DNA of 64,000 bases from Leptodactylus fallax. Its lineage: Eukaryota; Chordata; Amphibia; Anura; Leptodactylidae. The notes beneath the pieces were generated by a model, which was not told the origin of the DNA, ran no database searches, and saw only the letters and a list, made by a program, of their open reading frames with translations. The number at the start of each line of letters is the position of its first letter. Positions within the stretch are counted from its first letter, which is position 1. Position numbers and translations under genes: made by a program. The stretch spans positions 794,001-858,000 of the forward strand of contig CAMRHE010000457.1 of NCBI GenBank assembly GCA_947044405.1. Reading direction: 5' to 3'. Positions 1-11,833 of the stretch are shown piece by piece.

Positions 1-315
1 GATTTTTGTTGTTTGTTTTATACCCACTGTGACCCACCCCTGAGTTTCCGGTGATTCCTAGAGAACCCCTTTTACATTGTAAGATAGAAACTGATAGAAA
101 ATATATGAAGACTGGTAAAAGTAATAATAGTCATCAGAGTACACATTGTGCAGATTACAGAAGTCAGGAATAAAAGTTTCATTGATTTATTAACCTTTCA
201 TTGTACAACAAACTTTATTCTGCACTATATGAATCCCCTTCTGTAACAAAATGTAAGGTCATAAATATAATCCGGTGACCTAAATATATTATCTATGGCA
301 GCAGCACATTACTTC
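1..315 (-). other. 3' UTR of gene 1
   Basis: Sequence downstream of the gene 1 stop codon (316-318, minus strand). It holds two AATAAA hexamers on the minus strand, at 214-219 and 186-191, so transcription probably ends near 160-200. Nothing else is recognised here. The UTR assignment is an inference from its position directly after the ITIM exon. Confidence 0.5.
214..219 (-). promoter_or_regulatory. Candidate polyadenylation signal of gene 1
   Basis: AATAAA on the minus strand about 100 nt after the stop codon of the last exon. A second copy lies at 186-191. The hexamer is common in AT-rich DNA, so only its position supports it. Confidence 0.4.
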
Positions 316-423
316 TTATTTCCTGACAGCAGCGTAGACGGTTTGTTCTCCTTCTTCTTGGGATGAAGCTGGATTTCTTTGTTGTAGTTTGGTTTTGTTT
401 ACCTGAGCGTAGACAATGTTCTC
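316..423 (-). CDS. Gene 1 exon 10: cytoplasmic tail with two ITIMs
   Basis: Last coding exon of the inhibitory receptor. It follows an acceptor ending ccacctag and opens in phase 0. It encodes 35 residues and a TAA stop. Two tyrosine motifs are visible, ENIVYAQV near its start and QTVYAAV near its end, both fitting the ITIM pattern (S/I/V/L/T)xYxx(I/V/L). ITIMs, once phosphorylated, recruit SH2-domain phosphatases such as SHP-1/SHP-2 and dampen cell activation. The spacing of about 25 residues is typical of tandem ITIM tails in Siglec, PILR and CD300 type receptors. The phase matches the donor at 3158. Inhibitory function is inferred from the motifs only. Confidence 0.8.
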   Translation of the reverse strand, partial: ENIVYAQVNKTKLQQRNPASSQEEGEQTVYAAVRK

Positions 424-472
424 CTAGGTGGTAAAATGTAATAGTGATTAATACCAGAATAAAGACGTATCA

Positions 473-970
473 TTAAAGGGGTATTCCCATGACCATAACC
501 ATTTTTATATTTGTAGATAATTAAAAGTTAAACATTTTTGCACATATACTGTAAGTAATTAAACATTTTGCAGAGTTTTAAAAATTTTCTCTAAATATCT
601 TGTGGTCACGAGTTGTTGTCTTGTTCGGTTGCCAGTGGATACGACCATCAATGCAGGATCTTTCACAGCCATGATTTCCTTATTGTGACTGGGATATCTT
701 CTGATACATGTAGTGTTCCTGCCTGATAACACAGCTACAATAAGAAAATCATGGCTGGGTTCTTGACAAGTCCCAGACCACAGAAAGTTTCTGCATTCGT
801 GGTCGTATCCATTGGCAACCGATCAAGACAATAGATTGTCCCCACTAAGATACTTATAGAATATCTTTAAAATGGTACAGAATTTTTAACTACTTATATT
901 TGCAAACATTTTACATTTTTAATTATCTACAAATATAGATAGGATTATGTTCATGGGAATATCCCTTTAA
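473..970. mobile_element. TTAA-flanked palindromic MITE
   Basis: Both ends carry TTAA (473-476 and 967-970) followed by inverted copies of a terminal sequence close to AGGGGTATTCCCATGA. The inverted similarity continues inward over about 200 bp on each side, for example around 600-660 and 770-835. There is no coding frame. This is the form of a non-autonomous piggyBac- or Kolobok-type element. It lies in the last intron of gene 1. Confidence 0.65.
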
Positions 971-1052
971 CAGTGATGTCATCAATTCAATTGGTTCAAC
1001 TTATTAACTAAACAAAATACACCATTAGTGTAAAACAGACAGAGGTTTCACA

Positions 1053-1085
1053 TACATATATATATATATATATTATATATATACA

Positions 1086-1127
<42 letters not shown>

Positions 1128-1137
1128 TGTATATACA
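1053..1137. repeat. (AT)n microsatellite
   Basis: About 85 bp of nearly pure TA dinucleotides, interrupted once by acagtg. Lies in the last intron of gene 1. Confidence 0.95.
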
Positions 1138-1722
1138 CTATGTCGTTCTATATCCCCAAGGTCTGTAATGGGTAAGAGGGATAACAGCATAAAGAAGAGT
1201 TCCTTAGGGTCACTGGACACAGAGTAAAACTGTAACTATACACAGATAGTGTTGTGATGGAGTGATCTTGGAAAGGAGAGGGCACTAGACAACAATAATG
1301 GTCTCCATGTACTCTCACCTGATAAGGTTTTGGGTAGCCACAACTTTTTAAAGCGTTAGTCAAAATTGGTAGTTGGAGTCGCAGCAGGGTCTCAGCCCAT
1401 CATGGAACAGATCCAGATGATTAATGTAATGAAGCAACAAGAGGATATGGAATCCCAGCAAGACACCTGCACTTACCCCAAGAGGCTACCTTTATTTCAA
1501 AAAACTCACAACGCATTTTGGGGGAAATTCCCTTTCCCAAGTGTAAACCAGTGGGACATGTTCTTACAATAGAAAACCCACCATTATATACCCATGTATC
1601 AAACAAGAAGCCTTTCCCTAAGGAGTGACTTTGCAGAGCTTCTTAGTGAATATTGATACATCAAAGAATCAAGAGCGCATGGGCCGTTAAAAATAGGAAC
1701 ATTGCAAGCATCCTTTGTAAAC

Positions 1723-1790
1723 CACGCTCATTATAAGCCACACCCATTATAAACCACACCCATTATAAACCACGCCCATTATGGGGCACA
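1723..1790. repeat. Short tandem repeat, unit close to cattataaaccacaccc
   Basis: Four imperfect copies of an 18-19 bp unit ending in cattat follow each other. No function is visible. The rest of 1140-2530 is intronic sequence in which I recognise nothing further. Confidence 0.7.
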
Positions 1791-2529
1791 TTTTTCAAAA
1801 GTGTCAAGCCTGTCGTATTTTTCTGTTCTTTCTGGTGCACACTCTTCATAAATATGTCGTACATGTTGTGCACCATCAACTTTGGCACAAAAGTAAACAG
1901 AAAAGTGTTGACTTCTATTGATAAATGTGCCCCGATGTGTTTTAAGTGACCATTCACCACATTGGAATGGTGTTTGTTTACTCATTCTCTAAAGTGTCTG
2001 ATTATCCTTCCGACGTCCTGGAGGCCACAAGGGCACTCCCATATGTATATAATATATGAGGATGAACAGTACAGAAAATGATTGATGTAAAAGGATTCAC
2101 TGGTTTTGTAGCTCACAATATTTCTAGAGCAATGGCTAATGGAATCGCAACATTCACATTTGTTTTGGTTACATCGAATACTCCTTGTGTTTCTCTAAGA
2201 CAGGATGTGTCTACTAGAGAATTCTCTTGATCAATGTTTCTCAATTTTCTGGAGCTAAGATATTCTTTTAAGTTTTTACCCTTCTATAGGTGATCCCTGG
2301 TTGATCTGGTCATTCAATTATATTGGCCAATACGGAGAGTGTCTAATCCTATGATGGGCTGAGCTATATGTAGTTATAAAATTATATTGAAATTCTCCAT
2401 GGTTTCTATCTTTCTTAGGGAGGAGGCCATCAGTCTGTTTGAGATACCCAGCCCTCACATGTGCTGCCTCTATAAATCGTAGCAGGTAACTTTTTTCACT
2501 GAAACATATTAATATCTGACTTTGGGTGT

Positions 2530-2990
2530 TCTTTCTCTTTGGTAGAAGGATGATAAAATGAAGAAAAGATCCTGAATTTGACTATTTGGTGGTTACTGAA
2601 GGCCATACAGCGGAGTAATCACTAAGAGGGGCAACAACTTAAAGAATAGTCCCTATATTCTACCTAGGGTCACTGGAGGAGACCAGAGGACAGTAAGTAG
2701 CCACTGGAGGAGAGTAAGAGGACAGTAAGTAGCTGTTAGTAAGAGAGGAGACAACATGAAGAAAAGTTCCTGAATTTCACTACTTTGAGGTGACTGAAGG
2801 CGAGAAATGCCAATAACTGCCTGTACTCACTAAGAGGGGCAACAACGTAAAGAAATGTCCCTGTATCCCACCGAGGATCACTGGAGACTAAGATGACAGT
2901 AAGTAACTATTTCTAAGAGGAGGCATAACATGATGAAATGTTCTGGTATTTCCCATTGGGGTCAGTGGAGATTATATAGCAGGAGGGATG
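2530..2990. repeat. Imperfect tandem repeats in gene 1 last intron
   Basis: Phrases such as actaagaggggcaacaac, gtcactggag and gacagtaagtag recur in order three times or more with 60-200 bp spacing. A related stretch occurs at 1165-1260. It looks like a diverged low-copy tandem repeat. No open frame of interest. Confidence 0.55.
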
Positions 2991-3157
2991 GCAAAAACAG
3001 ACTTTTATTAGGAAGAGGAGTGATAATGTATGTGGCAAATGCAGATGCTACAAAGGATCCCCCCAGGAACTCTGCACAGAAGACAATGACCACTGCTGGG
3101 TGGAGAAGTAGCAGTGCGGATATTTAGAGTCCTGACATTAGATCTTCTTGTACTTAC

Positions 3158-3241
3158 ATTTTCCGGTTCCTCTATTTCTCTTTCTGTCGCTTTGTCCTTT
3201 GCTTCCTCCTTACACTCCTCCGCTTTGTTATGTTCTGTGTT
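3158..3241 (-). CDS. Gene 1 exon 9: charged linker of the cytoplasmic tail
   Basis: An 84-bp exon, phase 0 at both ends, with acceptor taactttcag and a consensus donor gtaagta. It encodes 28 residues very rich in Glu and Lys (ending EIEEPEN) with no hydrophobic stretch. It joins in frame to the ITIM exon. The charged composition suggests a flexible spacer that holds the ITIMs away from the membrane. The exon was found from its splice borders and from agreement with both neighbours. It is too short and too biased to be recognised by similarity. Confidence 0.65.
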
Positions 3242-5862
3242 CTGAAAGTTAATTATATGGAGTTTTTTCTACTGTCATCTTTTTAAGTAACAAAAAAATA
3301 ATATTTCTGAACTGAGCTACAAGTGAAAATATTCCAAAAAGTAACAATGTATGTATTGGAGCAAACTGGAGAAAATTTAGGTGAAAACAAGAATAACCTT
3401 CCATAATTCAGGGTTTATCATGGTTGTCCAGCTAAAGAAAAATAGATGTTATTGTGTATGAAAGATTAAATAATAATTACTAATGTGCTGTTTGCTTAAA
3501 GGGAGTGTCTCACCAAGTTTTTTGTGTTATATTTATTTTTTATTTTATGGCATTATCTAAAATTTTTTTTTTTTTTTTTTCTTTGAACAATAAGCCTAAT
3601 AATAGCCTAACACTTGCCAATTCTCCAGGGGTTTTCTTTGCAGGAGCCACCTCATTTACACCACAGACAGGATTACAATAGAAGACAACACCTCTATACA
3701 CAACAACAATAGATGATGTCACTGCTTAGCTATTCCCCTCCCTGAAGCACAGAACATGACTAAAAAAACTCTCATAAGCCTCAATGAGTCGGCTCCAGGC
3801 TATTGCAGCCTAATGTTATGACTATGCTGTAAAGCAAATCACTAAATGCTGTTAACAAAGCAGAGGGGACGTTCAGGCAAGATGGCTGCCCCCATAATCA
3901 TGTACAGAAAATAGAATAAAAAAGTCAGAAAATAAAAACAGATTACAAAAAAAAGTGATAGGTTTCACTATAAGGTTTAATAAGCAAATTAAAAAATCAG
4001 CCACAAATTCCTTTAAATTCTGGCCGGATGTTCTGGGAGACAGAGAAGGGGGCTGGGGTACCTTCTGTACTGAGGCAGCCAGACCTCAAGCATGTCACTG
4101 GTCATGGGCCGACATGGGTTGAAAAAAGGTATAAAGAGCCTCTCTCTTGTTTTTGGACCAGCATGACAGAAGTTCTGCCGGCCCAGCAGATAGACTCGGA
4201 AACCAGTAAAAATGTACACAATAAAGTAAGTGAATAACTTCAATTATTTAACATTTTATACAAAATAAAACCATTTTTTTCTTTTAAGGTCAAGACGTCC
4301 AATTTTGTATCTTAATTTTTAACTGAACCTGAAACCTCTTAGTGCACCTTCACTTACATCTGATCCCCTAGACCTTTCCTTCACACATAGGGGAAGAAAA
4401 CTCATAAGAAACCTGACTGTGAGGGAATTGCTAGTTGAGCAATTCCCTAGTGCTGTTGCAGAAACAAGGGAAGAAGGGGAAGACAGAGACAGTGAGCCCG
4501 AAACTCAACTCAACACCTGTCCCTACCTAGTTCCCTGACTGTCCTAGGCGACAGACGACAACTTGGCGGTGATCCCTTCTCTGAATAAGTGTAACACAGA
4601 ACAAGATAAGACTAACAACACAGAAGAGGAGTCAGCAAGCCAAGAGTCAAAACCAGGGAGACAAGCAGTACCAAATTGCAATCCAAAAGAGTAGTCACAA
4701 AGGAAACCAAAGGTCAGAAGTCAGAAATACAAAGAAATAGCAATGGAAAAGCTTAGCAAGGACAATGTCACAGGACAGAATCACAATAGCCAGCGACCAT
4801 GTGTGATCAGATGACCTGTTTATAGGAAGTCCAGAATCAGTCCCAGACTTGATTGGTAGACAGGCTGTCAATCACACAGGCAAGGCTAAGATTAACTGTT
4901 TGAGGAGCGGAGGGAAACAAAAGTGCAAGACACGGGTGTGGCTGAAATTCAAATACAGAGAAGAGGTAGTACAGCCATATTCAGACAGAGCAACAAGAAC
5001 CCTACACAAGGAATCAAACTGAATACGCCTCCTGCGCTGCAGCGTGCGAGCGGAGGGTGACGCAGAGAGCCGAATAGGCAGAGACGATACACTGAAGCTA
5101 TAACTTTATATGGGCTCAAATTTGTTTTCAGTGGCATTGTTTTTTTTTTTTTTTCTCACAACGTAGGTCACATAGGTGCTAGACAGGAGAATAAAGTGCA
5201 CAGATTTGTAATTGGTTTCATTTACCTTAGAAGACTGTAATCTTAATTTTAATAGTACAAAGGAAGGTGATAAAGATTAGTGCATTAGATCTTATCTCTG
5301 AAATTTTCTTGGTACAAGGGGACGTAAAAAATACATACCCACAATAGCTACCAGTACCCCCTTGTGAATCGCTGTCTCCGTTGCCAAGATATAGCTGTTT
5401 TTGGAGCAAAGAGGGTACTGCCGCTTACCTCTTTGAAGCAATAGCAACATTCTCATTGCTCCAAAGATCTTGTTTGCATATTGGCAAAAATTCTATGTCT
5501 CAGCAATGGAGGAAGCGATTCACAAGGGGAAAACACTGTTTGAATCAGGAGACCCTAACTCTAACCTGGTCATTAATATCAGACCAGACCATTGTGGTCC
5601 GTTAACAAACCCCCACACCGATCAGCTGTTCTAGTTCTAGTAAACAGGAGCTGAGCTGCAGTACTCTGCAATGGCCACTAGACAGTGTACAGAGCCTTCT
5701 GCTCTACAGTATATATTATATAGTTCTGGCCACCTGGAACAGCTGAAAACATCGCTTTTCCAATGGATAAGAGTTGAGGTATTCCTTAAAAAAGACCCAA
5801 TTTTTCTTATCCTAGACAACCCCTCAATCGTTTTAGGGTAAAGTTTTAGAGCAGCTTCTGAC
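3242..5862. other. Gene 1 intron between exons 8 and 9
   Basis: A TTAA-AGGGAG motif near 3498 and a T-run at 3561-3580 suggest degraded MITE material up to about 4015. 4425-4446 is a small hairpin (gggaattgc / gcaattccc). The part from 4340 to 4960 looks like a diverged dispersed repeat. Parts of 5340-5600 resemble the TTAA-type MITE at 54278-54540. No exon is recognised. Confidence 0.35.
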
Positions 5863-5909
5863 CTTTGGTGAAATCTCACAGTACGGTCTTTCTTCTAAGG
5901 GTAAATCCT
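5863..5909 (-). CDS. Gene 1 exon 8: tail exon with a third tyrosine
   Basis: A 47-bp exon with a strong acceptor (ctcccttttacag) and a weak donor (AAAG|gtcaga). It enters in phase 1 and leaves in phase 0, exactly what exons 7 and 9 need. It encodes EDLPLEERPYCEISPK. The tyrosine sits in RPYCEI, which has an aliphatic residue at +3 but Arg at -2, so it is not a strict ITIM. The weak donor is the least certain border in the model, and alternative splicing here would shift the tail frame. Confidence 0.5.
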
Positions 5910-6607
5910 CTGTAAAAGGGAGAAATAAAGTTTGTTAAGATTAAAAATGTCATTTACAGTCTATAACATTACTGTGTGACTAAGATCCCTCGCCCAGGCT
6001 TTAGCAGTTTTTAGCAGAGGATGCCGAGTGACTGCCGGACACCACAACAAAGCCCAGTGGAGGTAAGTATATATAATCTGTCTTACTCATCGCTTATTAT
6101 ACACTGAGGTCTGAAGAGAATATAATGGTGGTTTGTGGTTGGGGAACCCCAAAAGTTTGGGTTCAGTTGAACCTAAAATTTTTTGAAAACTTTGTAAACC
6201 GGTTCGCTCACTCGAATCACATTTCTCACAGTACTGTACGTAGAACACATCATCAAAAAAACATAAACCAATTCATAAAAGACCGCAAAGGCAAGCTGGC
6301 GTACATGCCTTGTAAGTTATTTATTATGTATATTAGACACTATTTGTGACTCATAGGACAAGGGGCGAGGCTTAACTAGAAATGGCAGGAGAAAACTGAA
6401 CTGGGTGCGGCTTAAGATGTGCATCAAAATTACATAGGTAAGGTTAGAGAAAGGTGGTTAAAGATGCACCAAATTTAATATCCAGCAAATTTGGAAATAA
6501 TACAATTTGTGAATGAGGATGAATATGATTTGCATATTTCACCTTTTGTTGGTTAAAAAAAAAGCTTAATATCAAATGACACAAGTGAATATCACAATTC
6601 TATTTAC

Positions 6608-6645
6608 CATTTTCTGAATTATCAGAGGTTTTCATCTTTACAGAA
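6608..6645 (-). CDS. Gene 1 exon 7: 38-bp tail exon
   Basis: Acceptor ttttcttgacag and donor gtaaatag bound a 38-bp exon that enters in phase 2 and leaves in phase 1. It encodes about 13 polar residues, SVKMKTSDNSENG with split codons at both ends. The unusual 2/1 phase pair fits both neighbours, which is the main support. No domain or motif is present. Confidence 0.55.
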
Positions 6646-7108
6646 CTGTCAAGAAAATACAATAATTAGCAGACAAAATTAGTTAAAAAAGTATTAAAAT
6701 CTGAAAAACAGAAATATATATTATTCCCAAGAAAGCGTGGGAGATGCTTCAAATGATCCTCTCTACTGGTGGTCTGCCTGGGCCGTGCTGTTCATCATGT
6801 GTGTGCTCTCATGTAACCAGTGCACCGAACACCTCCTAACAGCTAGGTCAGAACGGTCAAGATGGCAGCAATTCATCAAAATGACCATCCTGCTCCTCTC
6901 AGTCCAATGAGGTCAAAGTCTGTTAACTGGTCAAAATGTCTTTGAATGTATTGTAGAGGCATATCAAGTAGTCAACCATCTCTCACCAACAGGTACACTA
7001 CCCAAAAGTAGCCTCTAAGAGCCTTTATATAGGGCAGTGGGGAAAGCCCTTTTACACCCTCTTGTGGTAAGACCCAGTGTCTAAGCGGACCACACCTGCA
7101 ATCATTTA

Positions 7109-8700
7109 CAGTGGGGCAAAAAAAAGTATTTAGTCAGCCACCAATTGTGCAAGTTCTCCCACTTAAAAAGATGAGGCCGGCCTGTAATTGTCATCATAGG
7201 TAGACCTCAACTATGAGAAAACAAATCCAGAAAATCACATTGTCTGATTTTTAAAGAATTTATTTGCAAATTATAGTGGAAAATAAGTATTTGGTCACCA
7301 ACAAACAAGCAAGATTTCTGGCTCTCACAGACCTGTAACTTCTTCTTTAAGAGGCTCCTCTGTCCTCCACTCATTACCTGTAGTAATGGCTCCTGTTTGA
7401 CATTGTTATCAGTATAAAAGACTCCTGTCCACAACCTCAAACAGTCACACTCCAAACTCCACTATGGTGAAGACCAAAGAGCTGTGGAAGGACCAGAAAC
7501 AAAATTGTAGACCTGCACCAGGCTGGGAAGACTGAATCTGCAATAGGCAAGCAGCTTGGTGTGAAGAAATCAACTGTGGGAGCAATAATTAGAAAATGGA
7601 AGACATACAAGACCACTGATAATCTCCCTCAATCAGGGGCTCCATGCAAGATCTCACCCCATGGGGTCAAAATGATCACAAGAACGGTGATCAAAAATTC
7701 CAGAACCACACGGGGGGACCTAGTGACTGACCTGCAGAAAGCTGGGACTAACGTAACAAAGGCTACCGTCAGTAACACACTACACCGCCAGGGACTCAGA
7801 TCCTGCAGTGCGAGACGTGTCCCCCCTGCTTTAAGCCAGTACATATCCGGGCCCGTCTGAAGTTTGCTAGAGAGCATTTGGATGTTCCAGAAGAGTATTG
7901 GGAGAATGTCATATGGTCAGATGAAACCAAAGTAGAACTGTTTGGTAGAAACACAACTCGTGGTGTTTGGAGGAGAGTGAATGCTGAGTTGCATCCAAAG
8001 AACACCATACCTACTGTGAAGCATGGGGGAGCAACATCGTGCTTTGGGGCTCTTTCTCTGCAAAGGGACCAGGATGACTGATCCGTGTACATGAAAGAAT
8101 GAATGGGGCCATGCATCGTGAGATTTTGAGTGCAAACCTCTTTCCATCAGCAAAGGCATTGAAGATGAAACGTGGCTGGGTCTTTCAGCATGACAATGAT
8201 CCCAAGCACACCGCCAAGACAACGAAGGAGTGGCTTCGTAAGAAGCATTTCAAGGTCCTGGAGTGGTGTAGCCAGTCTCCAGATCTCAGCCCCATAGAAA
8301 ACCTTTGGAGGGAGTTGAAAGTCCGTGTTGCCCAGCGACAGCCCCAAAACATCCCTGCTCTAGAGGAGATCTGCATGGAGGAATGGGCCAACATACCAGC
8401 AACAGTGTGTGCCGACCTTGTGAAGACTTACAGAAAACGTTTGACCTCTGTCATTGCCAACAAAGGATATATAACAAACTATTGGGATGAACTTTTGGTA
8501 TTGACGAAATACTTATTTTCCACCATAATTTGCAAATAAATTCTTTAAAAATCAGACAATGTGATTTTCTGGATTTGTTTTCTCATTTTGTGTCTCATAG
8601 TTCATGTCTACCTATGATGACAATTACAGGCCGGCCTCATCTCTTTAAGTGGGAGAACTTGCACAATTGGTGGCTGACTAAATACTTTTTTTCCCCACTG
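7109..8700 (+). mobile_element. Tc1-like DNA transposon
   Basis: Flanked by TA at 7107-7108 and 8701-8702. Terminal inverted repeats of roughly 200 bp are seen at 7109-7300 and 8500-8700. Both begin cagtggggcaaaaaaaag in their own orientation, with the shared inner phrases gcacaattggtggctg and gccggcctgtaattgtcatc. The interior holds a decayed transposase. It sits between gene 1 exons 6 and 7 and does not disturb their splice sites. Confidence 0.9.
7464..8500 (+). pseudogene. Tc1-like transposase, broken
   Basis: Cut-and-paste transposase of the Tc1/mariner family. The open frame is split into pieces at about 7561-7860, 7878-8081 and 8099-8500. The first piece has the N-terminal helix-turn-helix DNA-binding part (VGAIIRKWK...). 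The second contains the first catalytic aspartate region WSDETKVELFG. The third has the second aspartate in [11 protein letters not shown] and the DE-type end [12 protein letters not shown]. An ATG at 7464 probably began the ancestral protein. A frameshift lies before 7561, another near 7820-7860 and another near 8040-8090, so no active enzyme can be made. Superfamily assignment is firm. Confidence 0.88.
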
Positions 8701-8775
8701 TATATAACTGTAGGATGAGTTTTGCAGCAATCCGACATACCTATTTATGGCTTAGACAAGTATAGCGATACTTAC

Positions 8776-8800
8776 ACATTTTTCTTCTTACAAATAACAC
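8776..8800 (-). CDS. Gene 1 exon 6: 25-bp juxtamembrane micro-exon
   Basis: Acceptor ctacttatattttcag and donor gtaagtat enclose 25 bp. The exon enters in phase 1 and leaves in phase 2, linking the TM exon (leaving in phase 1) to exon 7 (entering in phase 2). It encodes about VICKKKNV, a basic stretch expected just inside the membrane. The near-ideal splice sites and the positive charges support it despite the tiny size. Confidence 0.6.
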
Positions 8801-9681
8801 CTGAAAATATAAGTAGAAGAAACGTTTAGGTTACATCTAGCACAGCAATGTCTCTGGCAAGAAAGTAAATACATTTGAGAACATAAAGCATAGAAATACA
8901 TTTTTTATTCTCCAAGTGATTTTACAGAAAATTTTCTATCACAATGCCAGAGAGTCAAAGTCATCTCTTCAAAATCAGCCCAATCCAACTTGCTTCAGAT
9001 TGAGCAAATGTTATTGCCACAATATTACCCCTCTATGCCACATCCAGAACCACATCCAGGATATGGAGCCACAGGGAGCCTTGTGAGCTTTCTACGATGT
9101 AGCCACAGGTACTCTACATAGTATTGACTTGGTATTCTCCTCTAGACGTAAAATCTCTCTGCTATGATGAAGATTATCCCACAATTCCACTCATACAGAA
9201 TCCATCAGAAAAAACTTATTGAACCCTGACATTAGAGGTATAGACTGATAAAGTTACTGCTCAGGAGACAAAATTAATGTTTGGTTGATAAGTGAAAAAA
9301 ACGAAAGCCTGAGACCCTTGAAAAAATACCAACTTAGTCTCTAAAACAATGGTCTATAAATCAACAAAATGGGGCAGATTTTGCTTTGTTTCATATACCA
9401 GTCTAAATAAAAGCCCTGACAGGTGCAGGACACGGATAATTTATGAAGAGGCTCCAGGTTGGGAGTCTCAATGGAAGTCTATATCAGATAGGAACTGGCG
9501 TAAATTTCTGATATAAGTCATGGCAGAAAACTGGTATGAGTTATAATACTTATGTTGGGCCGAGGTGTCCTCCCTTCTGGTCAGCCCTGCTCTCTACCCT
9601 GGTCTGCCCACATTCATGGAGTGTGGTGAGTGAGGAACAGAATGTGGCAAATGTGCACCACAAAAGGGGTTGATAAATTAC

Positions 9682-9687
9682 TATATA

Positions 9688-9735
<48 letters not shown>

Positions 9736-9736
9736 T
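9682..9736. repeat. (AT)n microsatellite
   Basis: About 55 bp of TA dinucleotides directly before a dispersed repeat that starts with tctgtctgtctgttt. Confidence 0.95.
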
Positions 9737-10290
9737 AGTTTCTGTCTGTCTGTTTGTCTATCTGTCTGTTCTTTATGCGTAACCAAACGACTGGACCGAT
9801 TCTCACCAAATTTGGCACACAGGTACATCAGGTGTCTGGGAAGATTTCAGACTGGGCTCTCAGCTGTATCTCAGCTCTCTAGGATGTACCGTTCCTGAGA
9901 TACAGTATTTCCAAAAAAATGACCTGCATTAGTCAATACAAGCCTGCAAGTCTTTCACTCATATTCCAACTGCCATACACACGGTCACATGTCCCGTATC
10001 AGCCAATAGAAGCTCGCAGGCGCTTACTCTCCTCAGGCACACAGGTTTCCATAGCAACCAAGCTATGACCTGTATTAGTCACTTGCAGTTCGCAGGTCCT
10101 TAAATATTCAGTCATGACATGTATCAGCCAATATAAGTTCACCTTTAATTTACCAGGTTTCCATAACAACACTACCATAAATAGAATGTACCTATACTAG
10201 ACTGCCATACTGGATATCAAGTGCAAAACCGGACAATCCATACGTGGGCCACTACACAAACAAAAAATGAAATATACCTGTGCGAAGCCG
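9737..10290. repeat. Dispersed repeat, unit related to 11280-11572
   Basis: Begins with a tctg-rich run, then a segment (aaccaaacgactgg, accaaatttggcacac) that looks like part of a dispersed family. From about 9935 to 10160 the sequence matches 11330-11572 phrase by phrase, for example cgcaggtccttaaatattca and cagccaatataagttcac. The two copies are separated by the hAT-like element at 10291-11100, which may have inserted into a tandem array. Family not identified. Confidence 0.5.
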
Positions 10291-11100
10291 GGTCGCCTCC
10301 CCCCCTGCACAAACCGCATTCCGACACACACTATTATGCTCCATAGTGGCCCATACACACACTATTATGCCCCATAGTGGCCCGTGCACACACTATTATG
10401 TCCCATAGTGGCCCCTGCACACACTATTATACCCAATAGTGGCCCCTACACACACTATTATGCCCCATAGTGGCCCCTGCACACATTATTATTTCCTGCA
10501 GTGGCCCCTTCACATAGTATTATGCCCTATTTTGGACCACCCATGAACAATTATTATACTATGGGGTTTTTTCAGACCCCAGAGTATAATGATCGGAGAC
10601 CCAGGGGAGGATACAGACATAAAAAACAATGTTACTTACCTCTCTCTGGGGCCGGCACTCCCCGCTATCTCTTCAATGTTGGACCAGATGTCACGAGAGC
10701 CAGGCATGCGTTGCAACGCATAATGACATCGGACTGACCCACCAACGTCAGGGATGTCACCAAGGAGGCCCGAAGCCTGCTGGAGCGCAGGAGAGGTAAG
10801 TAACATTATTTTTATGTTCCCTCACCTTCCCAGGGCCTCCAATCATGATACTCTGGGGTCTGAAAAGATCCCATAGTATAATGATAGCAGTGTTTGTGGG
10901 GTTCGCAGGCTGTGGCCTTACTTACCGATCCCTGCTCCTGCTCACAGCCGCCTCCGCAGAAGGTAAAGCGCAGGCGGCCGTGAGCAGGAGTGGGGATCAG
11001 TAAGTACATAGGGCGTAACGGCCTATTATAAAAAAAAAAACAAAAAAAACATCAGGGACTCGACAGACCCCTAATATCCTGGGCCCTGTGGCAGCTGCTA
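10291..11100 (+). mobile_element. hAT-like non-autonomous element with internal array (copy a)
   Basis: Contains a tandem array (about 10316-10540) of a roughly 31-bp unit with the core cccatagtggcccctgcaca. A segment around 10558-10620 with actatggggt / agaccccagagtataatgat can fold back. A GC-rich part follows, ending near 11100. The same order of parts, inverted, is seen at 19688-20553, where the ends show cagtggc TIRs. No coding capacity. Confidence 0.6.
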
Positions 11101-11598
11101 CTGCTACAACCTTGGTATTTACGCCATTGACTGGGCTGACATACTGGATGTATTGAAACATTTTTAAACTACTCATGCCTCCTGCATCAAAACGCATGGT
11201 TGCTGATCGAGTTAATGAAAACTCTCAGCAGACCCAAGCTGCTGTAGGTCAGCTTTAAAGGGGCAGGGTGCTGTGGATGACACTTTACACAAGGTCACAT
11301 ACACACAGCTTTACTCCAGGTTTTCCATAATAACCGATTGCAGGTTTTTCACTGATATCCAAACTGAGATGCACATGATCACATGACGCTTATGGACCAA
11401 TGGAAAATCGCAGGTTCTTCAGTCTTGACATGCACACAACTTTACACCAGCAACCGAGCTATTTATGGCCTATATGAGTCAATAGTAGTTCGCAGGTCCT
11501 TAAATATTCAGTCATATGATGTGTATCAGCCAATATAAGTTCACATTTCATTTACCAGGCTTCCATAGCAATATATATATATTTTTTTTTCTTCTTAC

Positions 11599-11694
11599 CT
11601 GTTGTCTTCAGGATAACCAAGACCAAACACAGAAGAAGAACCAACATGGCTGCAGCAGAGGTGGAAATAATCATCACAAGGTCATAACCGGGGT
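11599..11694 (-). CDS. Gene 1 exon 5: transmembrane segment
   Basis: A 96-bp exon, phase 1 at both ends, with acceptor cttcatgtacag and donor gtaagaag. It encodes a short stalk (DPGYDLVM) and a hydrophobic helix of about 23 residues (ISTSAAAMLVLLLCLVLVIL) followed by KTT. The helix has no charged residue, as expected for an inhibitory receptor that signals through its own tail rather than through an adaptor. The symmetric phase 1 matches the upstream V exons and the micro-exon at 8776-8800. A dispersed repeat ends only about 20 bp beyond the donor. Confidence 0.8.
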
Positions 11695-11833
11695 CTGTAC
11701 ATGAAGTAATCAAAAAAATTATAGATTGTACATGAATCATGAAATATCATCCTCATAATATGACTATTATATATCCATGTGTACACCATTACCTTGGCTT
11801 GACTTTGGTTAAATGCCCCAATATCTCATAAAA

